A stretch of 25,836 bases of DNA, from assembly GCA_019747165.1 (NCBI GenBank), contig JAIERC010000498.1:1-25836 (forward strand), read 5' to 3'. Below are positions 8,208 through 17,832 of this stretch, piece after piece (the first letter of the stretch is position 1; each line of letters opens with the position of its first letter). The stretch is from Sphingomonas sp. Its GTDB lineage: Bacteria > Pseudomonadota > Alphaproteobacteria > Sphingomonadales > Sphingomonadaceae. The position numbers and the translations under genes are program-made. The notes beneath the pieces were generated by a model. That model was not told the DNA's origin, did not search any database, and saw nothing but the letters and a program-made list of their open reading frames with translations.

Positions 8208-10985
8208 CTAGAAGAACAGCTTACGTACTGACAGCCGGATCGATCGACCGACAGGATCGAGATAACCGGGCTGATAGCTGATCGGTACCAAGCCATTCTG
8301 GTCAGTAACGCGTTGGCGTTCATTGAACAGGTTGTCTACTGACAGGACAACGCGCATGCCCCGCATCCACGGGTATTTCTTCAGCAGATCGAGCCGTTGG
8401 CCAAGATCAGCAAATAGCCGCAGATTGGCGGTGCCCAGCGACGAGAAACGAAGCGTATCGGGATTAAGGTTGGTGCCGCTGACAACGGTCGTGCCGCTCC
8501 GCCAATTCACCGATAGGCGCGCGCCAATGCCATTATTGTTATAGCCAGCCTGCGCCTCCAGCTCGTGCCGGACCTGCCCGCCCCGATCACCGATGGTATC
8601 ACCACGCAGGAGGTCAAGCGTCGGGCCAGTCGCCCCAATCTGGACGCGATTGGTGAGGTGGATGGTGTCATAAAGGGCAAATTGCAGGCGCCCGCCACCG
8701 GGGCCGCCGCGACCGCCGCCGCCGCCGAAACCACCGCCCCCGAAACCCCCACCAGCGAAACCACCACCGGGCGCGCCACCTGGACGCGCGCCACCGGGGC
8801 CATCGCCCTGCCCAGCCCCCGGCGGTCGGCGGCCACCCGGCGGGGTCAACCCTGCAAAGGGATTGGGGCCAGTACCGGCGCGAAACGCCTCAATCTGCTT
8901 CTGGATCTTGGATTTCAGCACGGTGGAGAAATTCACGCCGAGCCTGATCTCCGAGCGGCTGGTCTGCGCAAAATTGATGGAGCGCTGATCGATTGCCAGC
9001 AGTCGACCATCGGCATCACGCGTAAATCGGTCAGGAAAAGCATTGTTAATCGCCGCCGTCACGCTCGGAAAGCCAGCAACCGGGTTGTTGCTGCGACTAT
9101 CAACATAATTGGCGGTGAAGGTCAGCTCCTGCTTGTCGAACGGTTTGATCGTCAGTCCCAGTTTTTTGACGAGCCGATTCTCGCTGATCAGGCCGCGATT
9201 GCCCCCCGTTACCACTGAGACCAGCGCATTCTCGCCGCGAACATAATCAAACACGACAACATTGGGCGTCGTAATTGCTGGATTGCCGAGTGCCTCTTGG
9301 GTTGGCGCTTCGTCCTGTTCGGTGACCGATGCGATCACGCGGACCGGCTCGATCGGCGACCAGTTAAGGCCATAGCCGAGCGTGCGGAGCGTATTGAAAT
9401 CTGACAGATAATCATAAGCGATGTTAAAATTCGCCGACAAGTTACCGGCAAAGCCTAGAAATCCGGTTTTGCGGCTGGTGATCGGGACGTCGATATTGAC
9501 CTGACCATTGGCGACATTGCGCGTCGACTGCCCGGGCCGCACGATACCGGCGCGAATGGCGGTAGAAGAAAAATCGGTAAAGACGCCACCAACCCGCACG
9601 CTTGTTGAAATCGCGCCGGCCGGCAATTTCCACAGCGATCCGCTAAACAGCGCCGTCGCGGCACCACGATTGCGATTGGAAATGGACTGGATGCCAGGCA
9701 GTGGCCCGAAATCATTGGCAAGCGCGGGACCGAACGGGTTCGCGGTTGGATCATTGGCGCGCAGCCGGGCCTGATAGCTGGTGATATCAAGGCCAGTATC
9801 GGTGATCGTCTCGCTATCATTGCGATCATAGGTGCCAGTGAAGGTCCACTGCCATTTGCCCAGCGTGCCGTTAAGTGTCAGCCCCAAATAGCCCGAAAAC
9901 ACCTTGTTGCGCTGGCTAAGCGGGCTCACCCCATCAATCAGCGCGCGATTGATCAGGACATCCTGCGAAAAAGGCGAAAAGCGATTGCCGGTCGGCAAGG
10001 TCAGCGCGACACTGGGCAAGCCGAGCAGCCGGTTGCTGTTTGACGTGCCAATTTGCCCGTTAAGACTGGCGCTGATATCGCTAAAAATCGTGGTCGCATA
10101 CACAGCGCTTAAGTTGAAATTGGTCGACGATGGCGACAGCGTTCTAAAGGGCGTGAGATCGGTAACATTGGCGCGGTTGGCCGTGGCCGCAAAATCATTG
10201 AGCGTAAGGGACTGGGTTGCCGCACTGGCCGGCACACCCGCCACGGTAACCAGCGATCCGGCCCGCGCGCTCAATAGCGGATCAATCTCGCCGCCGTTGC
10301 GGCCGACAATATTGCCGCCAAGCGCAAATAAGTTAGGCGCAAGGGTGATGTTGCGATCCGCTTCAGTAATCGATTCGCGACCCTGAACATCAGCATGGAC
10401 AGTAATGCGCCCGGTGCGGTTGATCCGAAGCAAATCAAATTCGCCTTGCGGGCTGGCGATACCCCCTTCGGTGGTGAAACGACTGTTCAACTCGGTCGTC
10501 ACCGCCCGAAACCGCGGGCGAAGCACAAAATTGATGACGCGTTGATCGGCGGCAAAGCCATATTTCAGCGCGACTTCTTCGGGCAGGATATCGACGCGCA
10601 AAATCGCTTCGGTTGGCAAATCGCGGATTTCGCCAAAACCGGCCACCCGCTTGCCATTCACCAGCACCACCGGCGCGCCGCCGCTGCCGCGCCCGCTCCG
10701 CGTCTGCGGGGCCAGCTCGGCAAGCAGATCAGCGACGGAACTCACCCCATAGGATCGAATATCGGCTGGGCTAAGCTGTTGCTCGGGAGGAATATCGCCA
10801 GCGACCGAGCCAACCGGACGCGCGCCGCGGACAACGATATCGGAATCCCCAGCATCAGTATCATCGGCGGCTGGCGGCGTGGATGACCGGTCCTGCGCAC
10901 GCGGTACAACTGGCGTAGTCTGGGCCGATACTGCCGCTGGAGCCACGCTGAGCAATAGGAAAAAGCCAAGTCGAGAAGTACGCAT
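8208..10985 (-). CDS. TonB-dependent outer-membrane receptor with Gly-rich insert
   Basis: I start at the ATG at 10985 (925 residues) because MRTSRLGFFLLLSVAPAAVSA is a compact signal peptide. In-frame ATGs at 10994 and 11021 exist and none has a strong ribosome binding site. After cleavage, DIVVRGARP (about 49-57) resembles a TonB box. It is followed by a plug domain (SYGVSSVADLLAELAPQTRS, VVLVNGKRVAGFGEI, LPEEVALKYGFAADQRVIN). The remainder is an outer-membrane beta-barrel ending in RKLFF, with the C-terminal Phe expected for BAM insertion. Residues about 713-766 form a Gly/Pro-rich low-complexity insert (listed separately). These receptors import siderophores, oligosaccharides or other nutrients; the substrate is not evident. 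It is divergently transcribed from the RND efflux operon. Confidence 0.88.
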   Translation of the reverse strand: MRTSRLGFFLLLSVAPAAVSAQTTPVVPRAQDRSSTPPAADDTDAGDSDIVVRGARPVGSVAGDIPPEQQLSPADIRSYGVSSVADLLAELAPQTRSGRGSGGAPVVLVNGKRVAGFGEIRDLPTEAILRVDILPEEVALKYGFAADQRVINFVLRPRFRAVTTELNSRFTTEGGIASPQGEFDLLRINRTGRITVHADVQGRESITEADRNITLAPNLFALGGNIVGRNGGEIDPLLSARAGSLVTVAGVPASAATQSLTLNDFAATANRANVTDLTPFRTLSPSSTNFNLSAVYATTIFSDISASLNGQIGTSNSNRLLGLPSVALTLPTGNRFSPFSQDVLINRALIDGVSPLSQRNKVFSGYLGLTLNGTLGKWQWTFTGTYDRNDSETITDTGLDITSYQARLRANDPTANPFGPALANDFGPLPGIQSISNRNRGAATALFSGSLWKLPAGAISTSVRVGGVFTDFSSTAIRAGIVRPGQSTRNVANGQVNIDVPITSRKTGFLGFAGNLSANFNIAYDYLSDFNTLRTLGYGLNWSPIEPVRVIASVTEQDEAPTQEALGNPAITTPNVVVFDYVRGENALVSVVTGGNRGLISENRLVKKLGLTIKPFDKQELTFTANYVDSRSNNPVAGFPSVTAAINNAFPDRFTRDADGRLLAIDQRSINFAQTSRSEIRLGVNFSTVLKSKIQKQIEAFRAGTGPNPFAGLTPPGGRRPPGAGQGDGPGGARPGGAPGGGFAGGGFGGGGFGGGGGRGGPGGGRLQFALYDTIHLTNRVQIGATGPTLDLLRGDTIGDRGGQVRHELEAQAGYNNNGIGARLSVNWRSGTTVVSGTNLNPDTLRFSSLGTANLRLFADLGQRLDLLKKYPWMRGMRVVLSVDNLFNERQRVTDQNGLVPISYQPGYLDPVGRSIRLSVRKLFF
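8688..8846 (-). repeat. Low-complexity Gly-rich coding repeat in the TonB receptor
   Basis: About 53 codons encode short tandem units such as GGGFAGGGFGGGGFGGGG, preceded by GQGDGPGGARPGG. The DNA is a run of near-repeated CCGCC/GAAACC blocks, which could change length by slippage. It lies between predicted barrel strands, so it probably forms a flexible loop. Confidence 0.7.
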
Positions 10986-11280
10986 AAGATCCATTCGCAA
11001 GGAGCAAGCCGCCTGAGCCATGACGGGCTGAGCGCCACCTATCGGCCATGTGTCGCAAAACTATGTCGAAATTGGGAAAATCAAGCGTCCAGCCGAAAAC
11101 CCTTGGCATAGTCGGCGATCTGGTGGCTCGCGATGGCAGAGAACACAAGATGCCAAAGGGCCGTATTGCCATAATAAAATCTTTTCTTTCTTCGTCACCG
11201 CCTTGAACCCAAAGCCATGGACCGGCATTAGGCAGATACAGGGACAATCGCAGGCCGCCAGGCCGCAACCAGGGCGGACG
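10986..11280. promoter_or_regulatory. Divergent promoter region, TonB receptor / RND operon
   Basis: About 295 bases separate the two divergent start codons, so both promoters should lie here. An AT-rich patch (CATAATAAAATC near 11171-11182) could be a plus-strand -10 region, but I see no clear paired -35 box and no operator. No regulator gene is adjacent. The plus-strand frame is open back to an ATG at 11050, but that part has no protein-like character. Confidence 0.3.
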
Positions 11281-12483
11281 ATGCTAGCAAATTCGTTATC
11301 GAGCAGAGCGGCATGGTCGGCACTCTTGCTGATCACCCTCATGTCGTTGACTGGGTGTGACGCCGATGCCGAAAAGGCGGGCGGCAAGGCTGGCAAAGGC
11401 GGCACGCCTGAGGTTGGCTATGTCGTCGTCCAGCCGGGCGCTGTCCCGGTCATCGCCGATCTCGCGGGGCGGACCAGTGCCTATCAAACGTCAGAGGTGC
11501 GACCGCAAATCTCTGGCATCATCCGCCGCCGACTATTCACTGAAGGCGGCTATGTCCGCGCGGGGCAAACGCTCTACCAGATTGATTCAAGCCTTTATCG
11601 GGCAGCTAGTGACGAAGCGCGCGCCAATCTGTTGAGCGCCCAGGCAAGTGCCGACGCCGCGCGCACTAAGGCTGATCGATTCAAGCCGCTCGCCGCGATC
11701 GAGGCGGTGAGCGCGCAGGATTACACCGATGCGCTCGCCCAGTCCCGGCAGGCAGAGGCGCGCATTGCCCAATCTCGCGCCCAGCTTGCCACCGCGCGGA
11801 TCAATCTGCGCTTCACCAATGTGCCCGCGCCGATCAGCGGGCGGATCGGTCGATCGCTGTTTACTCAGGGTGCCCTGGTTACCGCCAATCAGGCTGATCC
11901 GCTGGCGGTAATCCAGAATTTCGATCCGATGTTCGTCGATATTCAGCAATCAAGCGCCGATTTGCTGGGGCTGCGCCGGGCGCTGGCGGCAGGCCAAGCG
12001 CTACCCAGCAAGGCGGCGGTGAGGCTGAAGTTGGAAGACGGCACCGATTATGGCCACACTGGCAGCGTGGAGTTCACCGAAGTGACGGTGGACCAGGCCA
12101 CAGGCACCGTCACCCTGCGCGCACGCTTCCCCAATCCGGAAAATCTACTGCTGCCCGGCATGTTTGTGCGGGCAATGTTTGTTCAGGCTGTGGCGACCAA
12201 TGCGTTTCTGGTGCCACAGGCTGGGCTTACCCGTGATCCGCGCGGCAATGCCACGGTGTTGCTGGTTGGCCCTGGCAATAAGGTGATCAAGCACGCTGTC
12301 ACGGCGGATCGCACCCAGGGGCCAAATTGGATCGTGTCAGCCGGCCTTTCGCCTGGTGATAAGGTGATCGTCGAAGGGACAGTGCGCGCCAAGCCCGGTG
12401 TTGCGGTAAAGCCGGTACCCGCCGGCTCACCGCAACGCATCGCGCCACCCAAGGACGGCGACGCCGCCCGGCCTGACCGCTGA
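11281..12483 (+). CDS. RND efflux periplasmic adaptor (membrane fusion) lipoprotein
   Basis: The chosen start at 11281 gives a 400-residue protein beginning MLANSLSSRAAWSALLLITL, with a lipobox MSLTGC, so the mature protein is a lipoprotein anchored at Cys26. A longer open frame from 11050 would bury this signal and is rejected. It contains AcrA/MexA-family landmarks: a barrel-sandwich lipoyl domain (SEVRPQISGIIRRRLFTEGG, VRAGQTLYQID), a helical hairpin rich in Ala/Gln, a returning lipoyl half (FTNVPAPISGRIGRSLFTQG) and a membrane-proximal domain (PGDKVIVEGTVRAKPG). It would link the inner-membrane pump to the outer-membrane channel. The pump gene begins seven bases after its stop. Confidence 0.93.
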   Translation: MLANSLSSRAAWSALLLITLMSLTGCDADAEKAGGKAGKGGTPEVGYVVVQPGAVPVIADLAGRTSAYQTSEVRPQISGIIRRRLFTEGGYVRAGQTLYQIDSSLYRAASDEARANLLSAQASADAARTKADRFKPLAAIEAVSAQDYTDALAQSRQAEARIAQSRAQLATARINLRFTNVPAPISGRIGRSLFTQGALVTANQADPLAVIQNFDPMFVDIQQSSADLLGLRRALAAGQALPSKAAVRLKLEDGTDYGHTGSVEFTEVTVDQATGTVTLRARFPNPENLLLPGMFVRAMFVQAVATNAFLVPQAGLTRDPRGNATVLLVGPGNKVIKHAVTADRTQGPNWIVSAGLSPGDKVIVEGTVRAKPGVAVKPVPAGSPQRIAPPKDGDAARPDR

Positions 12484-12490
12484 ATCGGGC

Positions 12491-15400
12491 ATGATTTCCC
12501 GGATCTTCATCGATCGGCCAATTTTTGCCTGGGTGATTGCAATCATCATCATGCTGGCGGGTATCGGTGCGATCCTGACATTACCGATCGAGCAATATCC
12601 CGATGTGGCACCGCCCCAGGTCAACATCCGGGCAAGTTATCCCGGCGCTTCAGCGGAAACGCTGGAAAACAGCGTAACCCAGGTCATTGAGCAACAGCTG
12701 ACCGGGATCGACGGGCTGCTCTATTTCAGCTCAACCTCCAGTTCGCGGGGGCAGGTGAGCATTTCGGCCACCTTTGAAAAGGGCGTCGATCCAGACATTG
12801 CCCAGGTGCAGGTACAGAACAAGGTGCAGCAGGCGATCTCGCGCTTGCCCCAGCAGGTCCAACAACAGGGCCTAAGCGTCACCAAATCCAATCCCGATTT
12901 CCTGATGATCTTTGCGATCTATGACACGACCGATCAGGCGACCAATCAGGATGTTTCCGATTATCTCGTCTCGACCCTGCAAGATCCAATCGCGCGGCTG
13001 CCCGGCGTGGGCGACACCAATGTGTTCGGCGCGCAATATGCCATGCGGATATGGCTGAACCCGGAGCGGCTGACCGCTTATGCGCTTCAGCCCGGCGACA
13101 TCATCGCCGCGATCCAGGCACAGAATGCCGAAGTTGCCGCCGGTGAAATCGGCGGGCAGCCGATGCCAGATACGCAAATGCTCAACGCCACTGTCAAAGC
13201 GCAATCGCGGCTGAGTACCCCTGCCCAATTCGCTAACATCATCGTCAAATCCGCGCGCAATGGATCGGTTGTAAAGCTATCCGACGTTGCGCGGGTGGAA
13301 TTGGGCGCGGAGAATTATACGACGCGCAGCCGCATCAACGGCCATCCCGGCGCGGGTTTTGCGGTATCGCTTGCCCCGGGTTCCGATGCGCTGAAAACCG
13401 CCGAGCTCGTTAAGGCAAAAGTAGCGGAGCTGACTCGCGCCCTGCCGCCCGGCTATGCCGTCGCCTACCCGTCGGACAGCACGCTGTTCATCAAAGTGTC
13501 GGTCGCGGAAGTGGTCTGGACGCTGATTGAGGCGATCATCCTGGTCGTCATCGTCATGTTCGTCTTCCTGCAGAACTGGCGGGCAACGCTGATCCCGACA
13601 ATCGCCGTGCCTGTCGTATTGCTCGGCACTTTCGGGATTTTTTACCTCGTCGGCTTTTCGATCAACACCTTGACGCTGTTCGGGCTGGTGCTGGCGATCG
13701 GTCTGCTGGTCGATGATGCCATTGTCGTGGTCGAAAATGTCGAGCGGCTGATGGACGAGCATCCTGAAATGAGCCCGCGAGAGGCGACGATCAAGTCGAT
13801 GGATGAGATCACGGTCGCCCTGATCGCGATCGCGCTCGTGCTGTCGGCGGTGTTTCTGCCAATGGCATTTTTCGGCGGATCAACCGGCGTTATCTATCGC
13901 CAGTTTTCGATCACGATCATTTCGGCAATGGTGCTCTCCGTCGTCGTTGCCTTGGTGCTGACCCCGGCGCTCACCGCCACATTGCTGCGCCGCCGCGCAG
14001 ATGAAAAGCAGGATGGCTGGATCGCCCAGCGCACGGCTGGCGCACGACTCTGGTTCAATTCGGGCTTCGAACGGATGGTCGATCGCTATGCCGGCAGCGT
14101 CGAAAAAGTCGTCGACCGAAAATTCCTTTTCCTGTTGATCTATGCCGGGGTCGTGGCGCTGCTGATCCTGATGTTCGTGCGGTTGCCAACCGGCTTCCTG
14201 CCCAATGAGGATCAAGGCGGCGCGCGGGTGCAATTCACCTTGCCACCGGGGGCCACCCAGCCGCGAACGGTCGCGGTTCAAAAGGCGATTGAGCGCTATT
14301 TCCTCAATGACGAAGCCGCCAATCTAAAGGCAATGCTAACGGTAAGCGGCGGCGGTGGTGGCGGGCCAGCAGGCCAGAATGAAGGGCGCGGCTTTATTGC
14401 GTTCAAGGATTGGGACGAACGAACCGGCAAGGCCAATACCGCAGATGCCATCACCGCGCGCGCAACCAAGGCGTTTGCCGGCTTCCGCGATGCGCGCGTC
14501 AATGTGCTGGTGCCAGGCGCCATTCGCGGGCTTGGTCAGACTAGCGGTTTCACACTTGAACTGCTCAACAGCGGCGGTCTGTCGCGTACGGCGTTTAAGG
14601 AAGCGCGCGACAAATTGTTCGCTGAAGCCGATGCCGATCCCGTGCTTGCCCAGCTTCGCTTGACCGATTTGGAAGATCAGCCGACACTTGACGTCGATCT
14701 TGATCAGCAGAAATTGCAAGTACTCGGGCTCAGCCAGAATGACGTTAACAATACGCTCGCAACCGCCTGGGGCGGGCGATACGTCAATGATTTTACCGAT
14801 CGTGGCCGGGTGAAGCGCGTCTATGTTCAAGGCGATGCCCCCTATCGGTCGCGCCCGGAGGACCTGTCGCAATGGCGTGTCCGTGCCGCCGACGGATCAA
14901 TGACGCCATTTTCGTCCTTTGCCCGGACAAGCTGGTCTGCTGCCCCGCCCACGCTGGCGCGTTTCATGGGGGTGTCATCCTATGAATTTTCCGGCCAGGC
15001 CGCGCCGGGAAGAAGCTCGGGCCAGGCGATGGATCGGATAGCCGAGCTTGCCGCCAAATATCCCGGCACGACGGTCGCGTGGAGCGGCCTTTCCTACCAG
15101 GAACGACTGTCTTCGGGACAGGCCCCGTTGCTCTATGGCCTGTCGCTGCTGGTCGTTTTCCTCTGCCTCGCCGCCCTGTATGAAAGCTGGACGATCCCGG
15201 TCGCGGTGCTGCTGATCATTCCGCTGGGGCTGGTTGGCGCAGTTTTCTTCGTCACGCTGCGCGGGCTTCAAAATGACGTGTATCTGCAAATCGGGCTGCT
15301 GACTACGATGGGCCTGGCCGCCAAGAACGCCATCCTGATGATCGAATTTGCCGAGCAAGCCGAAAAACAGGGCAAACGGGTGATCGTTGCCGCGATTGAG

Positions 15401-15664
15401 GCCGCGCGGCTGCGTCTGCGCCCAATCCTGATGACCAGCCTGGCCTTCATCTTCGGGGTGCTTCCGCTGGCGATTTCAACGGGCGCGGGCGCGAATAGCC
15501 GCATCGCGATCGGCACATCGGTGATCGGCGGCATGCTGACCGCGACGGTGCTGGCGATCTTCTACATCCCGCTGTTCTTCGTGCTCGTCCGCCGAACCAC
15601 CCGCGACACGCTGAAACGCTTGCATCATGAGCCGAAGGCACCGCCGAGCGAGGCCGGTATATGA
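12491..15664 (+). CDS. RND multidrug efflux pump, AcrB/MexB (HAE1) type
   Basis: At 1057 residues this is the usual length for HAE1-family RND pumps. It begins MISRIFIDRPIFAWVIAIII, the canonical first transmembrane helix, followed by TLPIEQYPDVAPPQVNIRAS. The proton-relay residues are present: Asp408 and Asp409 in GLLVDDAIVVVENVERLMDE and Lys945 in GLAAKNAILMIEFAE. The large periplasmic loops include GAQYAMRIWLNPERL and a Gly-rich stretch near SGGGGGGPAGQNEG. The pump exports drugs, detergents or other hydrophobic compounds using the proton gradient; specificity cannot be read from sequence. The stop codon overlaps the start of the outer-membrane factor gene (ATGA). Confidence 0.96.
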   Translation: MISRIFIDRPIFAWVIAIIIMLAGIGAILTLPIEQYPDVAPPQVNIRASYPGASAETLENSVTQVIEQQLTGIDGLLYFSSTSSSRGQVSISATFEKGVDPDIAQVQVQNKVQQAISRLPQQVQQQGLSVTKSNPDFLMIFAIYDTTDQATNQDVSDYLVSTLQDPIARLPGVGDTNVFGAQYAMRIWLNPERLTAYALQPGDIIAAIQAQNAEVAAGEIGGQPMPDTQMLNATVKAQSRLSTPAQFANIIVKSARNGSVVKLSDVARVELGAENYTTRSRINGHPGAGFAVSLAPGSDALKTAELVKAKVAELTRALPPGYAVAYPSDSTLFIKVSVAEVVWTLIEAIILVVIVMFVFLQNWRATLIPTIAVPVVLLGTFGIFYLVGFSINTLTLFGLVLAIGLLVDDAIVVVENVERLMDEHPEMSPREATIKSMDEITVALIAIALVLSAVFLPMAFFGGSTGVIYRQFSITIISAMVLSVVVALVLTPALTATLLRRRADEKQDGWIAQRTAGARLWFNSGFERMVDRYAGSVEKVVDRKFLFLLIYAGVVALLILMFVRLPTGFLPNEDQGGARVQFTLPPGATQPRTVAVQKAIERYFLNDEAANLKAMLTVSGGGGGGPAGQNEGRGFIAFKDWDERTGKANTADAITARATKAFAGFRDARVNVLVPGAIRGLGQTSGFTLELLNSGGLSRTAFKEARDKLFAEADADPVLAQLRLTDLEDQPTLDVDLDQQKLQVLGLSQNDVNNTLATAWGGRYVNDFTDRGRVKRVYVQGDAPYRSRPEDLSQWRVRAADGSMTPFSSFARTSWSAAPPTLARFMGVSSYEFSGQAAPGRSSGQAMDRIAELAAKYPGTTVAWSGLSYQERLSSGQAPLLYGLSLLVVFLCLAALYESWTIPVAVLLIIPLGLVGAVFFVTLRGLQNDVYLQIGLLTTMGLAAKNAILMIEFAEQAEKQGKRVIVAAIEAARLRLRPILMTSLAFIFGVLPLAISTGAGANSRIAIGTSVIGGMLTATVLAIFYIPLFFVLVRRTTRDTLKRLHHEPKAPPSEAGI

Positions 15665-17133
15665 TCGATCTTCGGCTATCCGCCACGTTGCTGCTGCCGC
15701 TCGGTGCCTGCTCAATGGTGCCTACCTATCAGCGCCCTGCCCTGCCCGTGCCGACCGCGCTGCCAACTGGCCCGGCTTATGGGGAGCCCAGCCCCAATAG
15801 TGCCGATGCGGCACTGCCAACGCTTCCCTATCGCGACATATTCCGCGATCCCCGACTGCAAGCGGTGATCGATCAGGCGCTGGCCAATAACCGCGATTTG
15901 CGCATCGCCGCCGCTAATATCGAGGTCGCACGCGCCCAGTATCGCGCCCAGCGCGCCGAACAGCTGCCGCTGATCAACAGCAACAATAGCGTTAACATCA
16001 TCGATGCGGGCACCGGCAGGACGAACATCGGCGGATCACCAGTCACAGGCGGTCAACGCGCCAATTATGCGCTGAATTTGGGCCTGACCCAGTTCGAAAT
16101 CGACATTTTCGGGCGCCTTGCTGCGTTGAGCGAGGCCGATCAGGCGCGTTATTTTGCCAGCGATGTCGGCGCACGAGCGACCCGGCTGGCGCTGATTGGC
16201 GATATCGCGACGGCCTGGTTGCAATATGCCACCGACAAGAGCCTGCTGAGCGTTGCCCGGCAAACCGTCGACAACGCCGGTGCCAGCGTCAAGCTGATCA
16301 AGGCGCGGTTGGACGGTGGCATCGCGCCGCGCACCGATCTGGCCCAAGCCGAAACCGTGCTGGCAACCGCGCAATCAGACCAGGCCCAGCAACTGACCGC
16401 GCTGGCGCAGGATATCAACGCGCTGCAATTGCTGGTCGGCGCGCCAATCGAGACCGCGCTGCTCCCAGGCTCAATTGCTGAGGCCGCTAACGGTATAGGC
16501 GACGCGCCGACCACGCTGGAATCGACAGTGCTGCTGCGCCGACCCGATGTGGTGCAGGCGGAATATCAACTGCGTGCCGCCAATGCCGAAGTCGGCGCGG
16601 CGCGCGCGGCACTGTTCCCGCGCCTATCGCTGACGTTGCTAGCCGGGCTCGGTTCAAACGGCCTGTCGCAGCTCTTCACGACGCGCGCCTTCAACTATTC
16701 GGCCACGCCGGGGGTGAGCTATCCATTGTTCGCGGGCGGGCGCAACAAGGCCGCGCTGGCCCAGGCGCGCGCGCAGTTCGACGTCGCCTTGGCAAACTAT
16801 GAACGCACGGTTCAGATTGCGTTTCGCGAAGTGGCGGACGCCCTGGCACGGCGCGACACGATCGACGATCAACTCAGCGCGCAACAACGCCTGGCGGCCG
16901 CGGCCACCGATACGTTCCGGCTGACCGAGGCGCGCTATCGCGGCGGAATCGAGAGTTTCCTCGCCAATCTCGATGCCCAGCGCAGCCTGTACCAGGCGCA
17001 GCGCTCGCTGACGCAGACTCAACTGGTCGCCGCGACCAACCGGGTGGCGGTGTACCGGACCTTAGGCGGCGACGCGTTGGTCGATATCGCGGCAACTGGG
17101 CCAGTGCCACTGGCCCATAAAGTAAGCCACTAA
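15661..17133 (+). CDS. NodT-family outer-membrane efflux lipoprotein
   Basis: This 490-residue TolC/OprM-type channel starts at the ATG at 15661, overlapping the pump stop. The N-terminus MIDLRLSATLLLPLGACSMV carries a lipobox (LGAC), and the short spacer SMVPTYQRPALPVP is typical of NodT lipoproteins. Two homologous halves carry the family hallmarks, for example NRDLRIAAANIEVARAQYRA in the first, and RRPDVVQAEYQLRAANAEVG and YPLFAGGRNKAALAQA in the second. It completes the tripartite efflux system. It is also the nearest outer-membrane channel to the HlyD/ABC exporter starting 1.5 kb downstream, which has none of its own. Confidence 0.95.
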   Translation: MIDLRLSATLLLPLGACSMVPTYQRPALPVPTALPTGPAYGEPSPNSADAALPTLPYRDIFRDPRLQAVIDQALANNRDLRIAAANIEVARAQYRAQRAEQLPLINSNNSVNIIDAGTGRTNIGGSPVTGGQRANYALNLGLTQFEIDIFGRLAALSEADQARYFASDVGARATRLALIGDIATAWLQYATDKSLLSVARQTVDNAGASVKLIKARLDGGIAPRTDLAQAETVLATAQSDQAQQLTALAQDINALQLLVGAPIETALLPGSIAEAANGIGDAPTTLESTVLLRRPDVVQAEYQLRAANAEVGAARAALFPRLSLTLLAGLGSNGLSQLFTTRAFNYSATPGVSYPLFAGGRNKAALAQARAQFDVALANYERTVQIAFREVADALARRDTIDDQLSAQQRLAAAATDTFRLTEARYRGGIESFLANLDAQRSLYQAQRSLTQTQLVAATNRVAVYRTLGGDALVDIAATGPVPLAHKVSH

Positions 17134-17508
17134 ACTATTCAGCCGCGCGACCGAAATACTCGAATTCGTCATTTTCCGATTTTCGATATTGGGTAACAAA
17201 TTGTTTCAAGCCTGCGATGCGCCAAAGACGGTCTGAAAAGACCAAAGATCATGACCTTTACAACTCACAGGCCAAGCGAATTGGCGTTTTTTGGCTGAAC
17301 ATTCCGCCGCAATGCATGCCTGGACCATAAAGGCATTGTCAGGAGCCACCCCCAATCACCGCTCGATCAATGAATGAATCAGGCGCTATTTTTACAAATG
17401 AAATGTAATTTTTCATGTTTGACAAATTGACTTGAAATTTATTCGTGCAACATTTTTCGTCTTTGCCTAGCGCAACGACTCAAAATAATCATAAAGGAGA
17501 ATTGATTC
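17134..17508 (+). promoter_or_regulatory. Intergenic region with promoter of the bacteriocin genes
   Basis: No gene is seen in 375 bases. The first half holds hairpins that may end the efflux operon: GGTCT/AGACC with a GAAA tetraloop at 17230-17243, and a stem with a T-run at 17271-17292. The second half becomes AT-rich and contains TTGACA at 17419-17424 and TTGACT at 17427-17432, possible -35 elements, with no clear -10 box. AAGGAG at 17494-17499 is a good ribosome binding site for the gene at 17509. Confidence 0.4.
17271..17292 (+). terminator. Candidate intrinsic terminator of the efflux operon
   Basis: GCCAA (17271-17275) pairs with TTGGC (17281-17285) around a GCGAA loop and is followed by GTTTTTT. 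The stem is short, but the six-T tract is in the right place, about 140 bases after the last efflux gene. Confidence 0.45.
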
Positions 17509-17748
17509 ATGAAGATTGATCACAAGTCCTCTTTTGCATCCAGTGCGAACATTACAGAACTGAGCATCAGCGAGCTTGCACTTGTTGATGGGGGCGTGAA
17601 TTGGTACGCTGTAGGCCGCGTAGTCGGTACAGCAGCACGCCTTGGTGGTGTCGCCGGAGATGTCGGATTGCTTACAGCTGTCGCGGTTGTCGGCGGCGCG
17701 CCGGCAATAGACTATGCTCTGGATGGCAAATTCGACCTAATCGACTGA
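17509..17748 (+). CDS. Double-glycine leader bacteriocin precursor, peptide 1
   Basis: This 79-residue precursor has AAGGAG nine bases before its ATG. The leader, residues 1-29, ends ITELSISELALVDGG and fits the double-glycine consensus (LSxxELxxVxGG) recognised by C39 peptidases. The predicted mature peptide is 50 residues, starting VNWYAVGRVVGTAARLGG. It is hydrophobic and Gly/Ala/Val-rich, contains no cysteine, and has GxxxG motifs at Gly36-Gly40 and Gly46-Gly50; it ends KFDLID. GxxxG motifs mediate helix-helix pairing in two-peptide (class IIb) bacteriocins. A second precursor follows 84 bases later, and the matching C39 exporter is encoded at 19905. Antibacterial activity is inferred; a signalling peptide is the main alternative. 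Confidence 0.82.
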   Translation: MKIDHKSSFASSANITELSISELALVDGGVNWYAVGRVVGTAARLGGVAGDVGLLTAVAVVGGAPAIDYALDGKFDLID

Positions 17749-17832
17749 ATAGTCGAGCCGCCGTCGTATTGGTCAATCGCCATCGCCGTTTAGTATTCAT
17801 CTCTGTTTTACCAAATATATGGAGCTTTTAGG

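Noticed and set aside
11050..11280. Longer N-terminus for the RND adaptor starting at an ATG at 11050
   Set aside because: The extra 77 residues have no protein-like character and would place the lipoprotein signal and lipobox in the middle of the protein.
17749..17831. Hydrophobic frame between the two bacteriocin precursors (VFISVLPNIWSF end) as a first immunity gene
   Set aside because: There is no usable start codon after peptide 1; the only ATG in frame lies inside the peptide 1 gene in an Arg-rich out-of-frame stretch.
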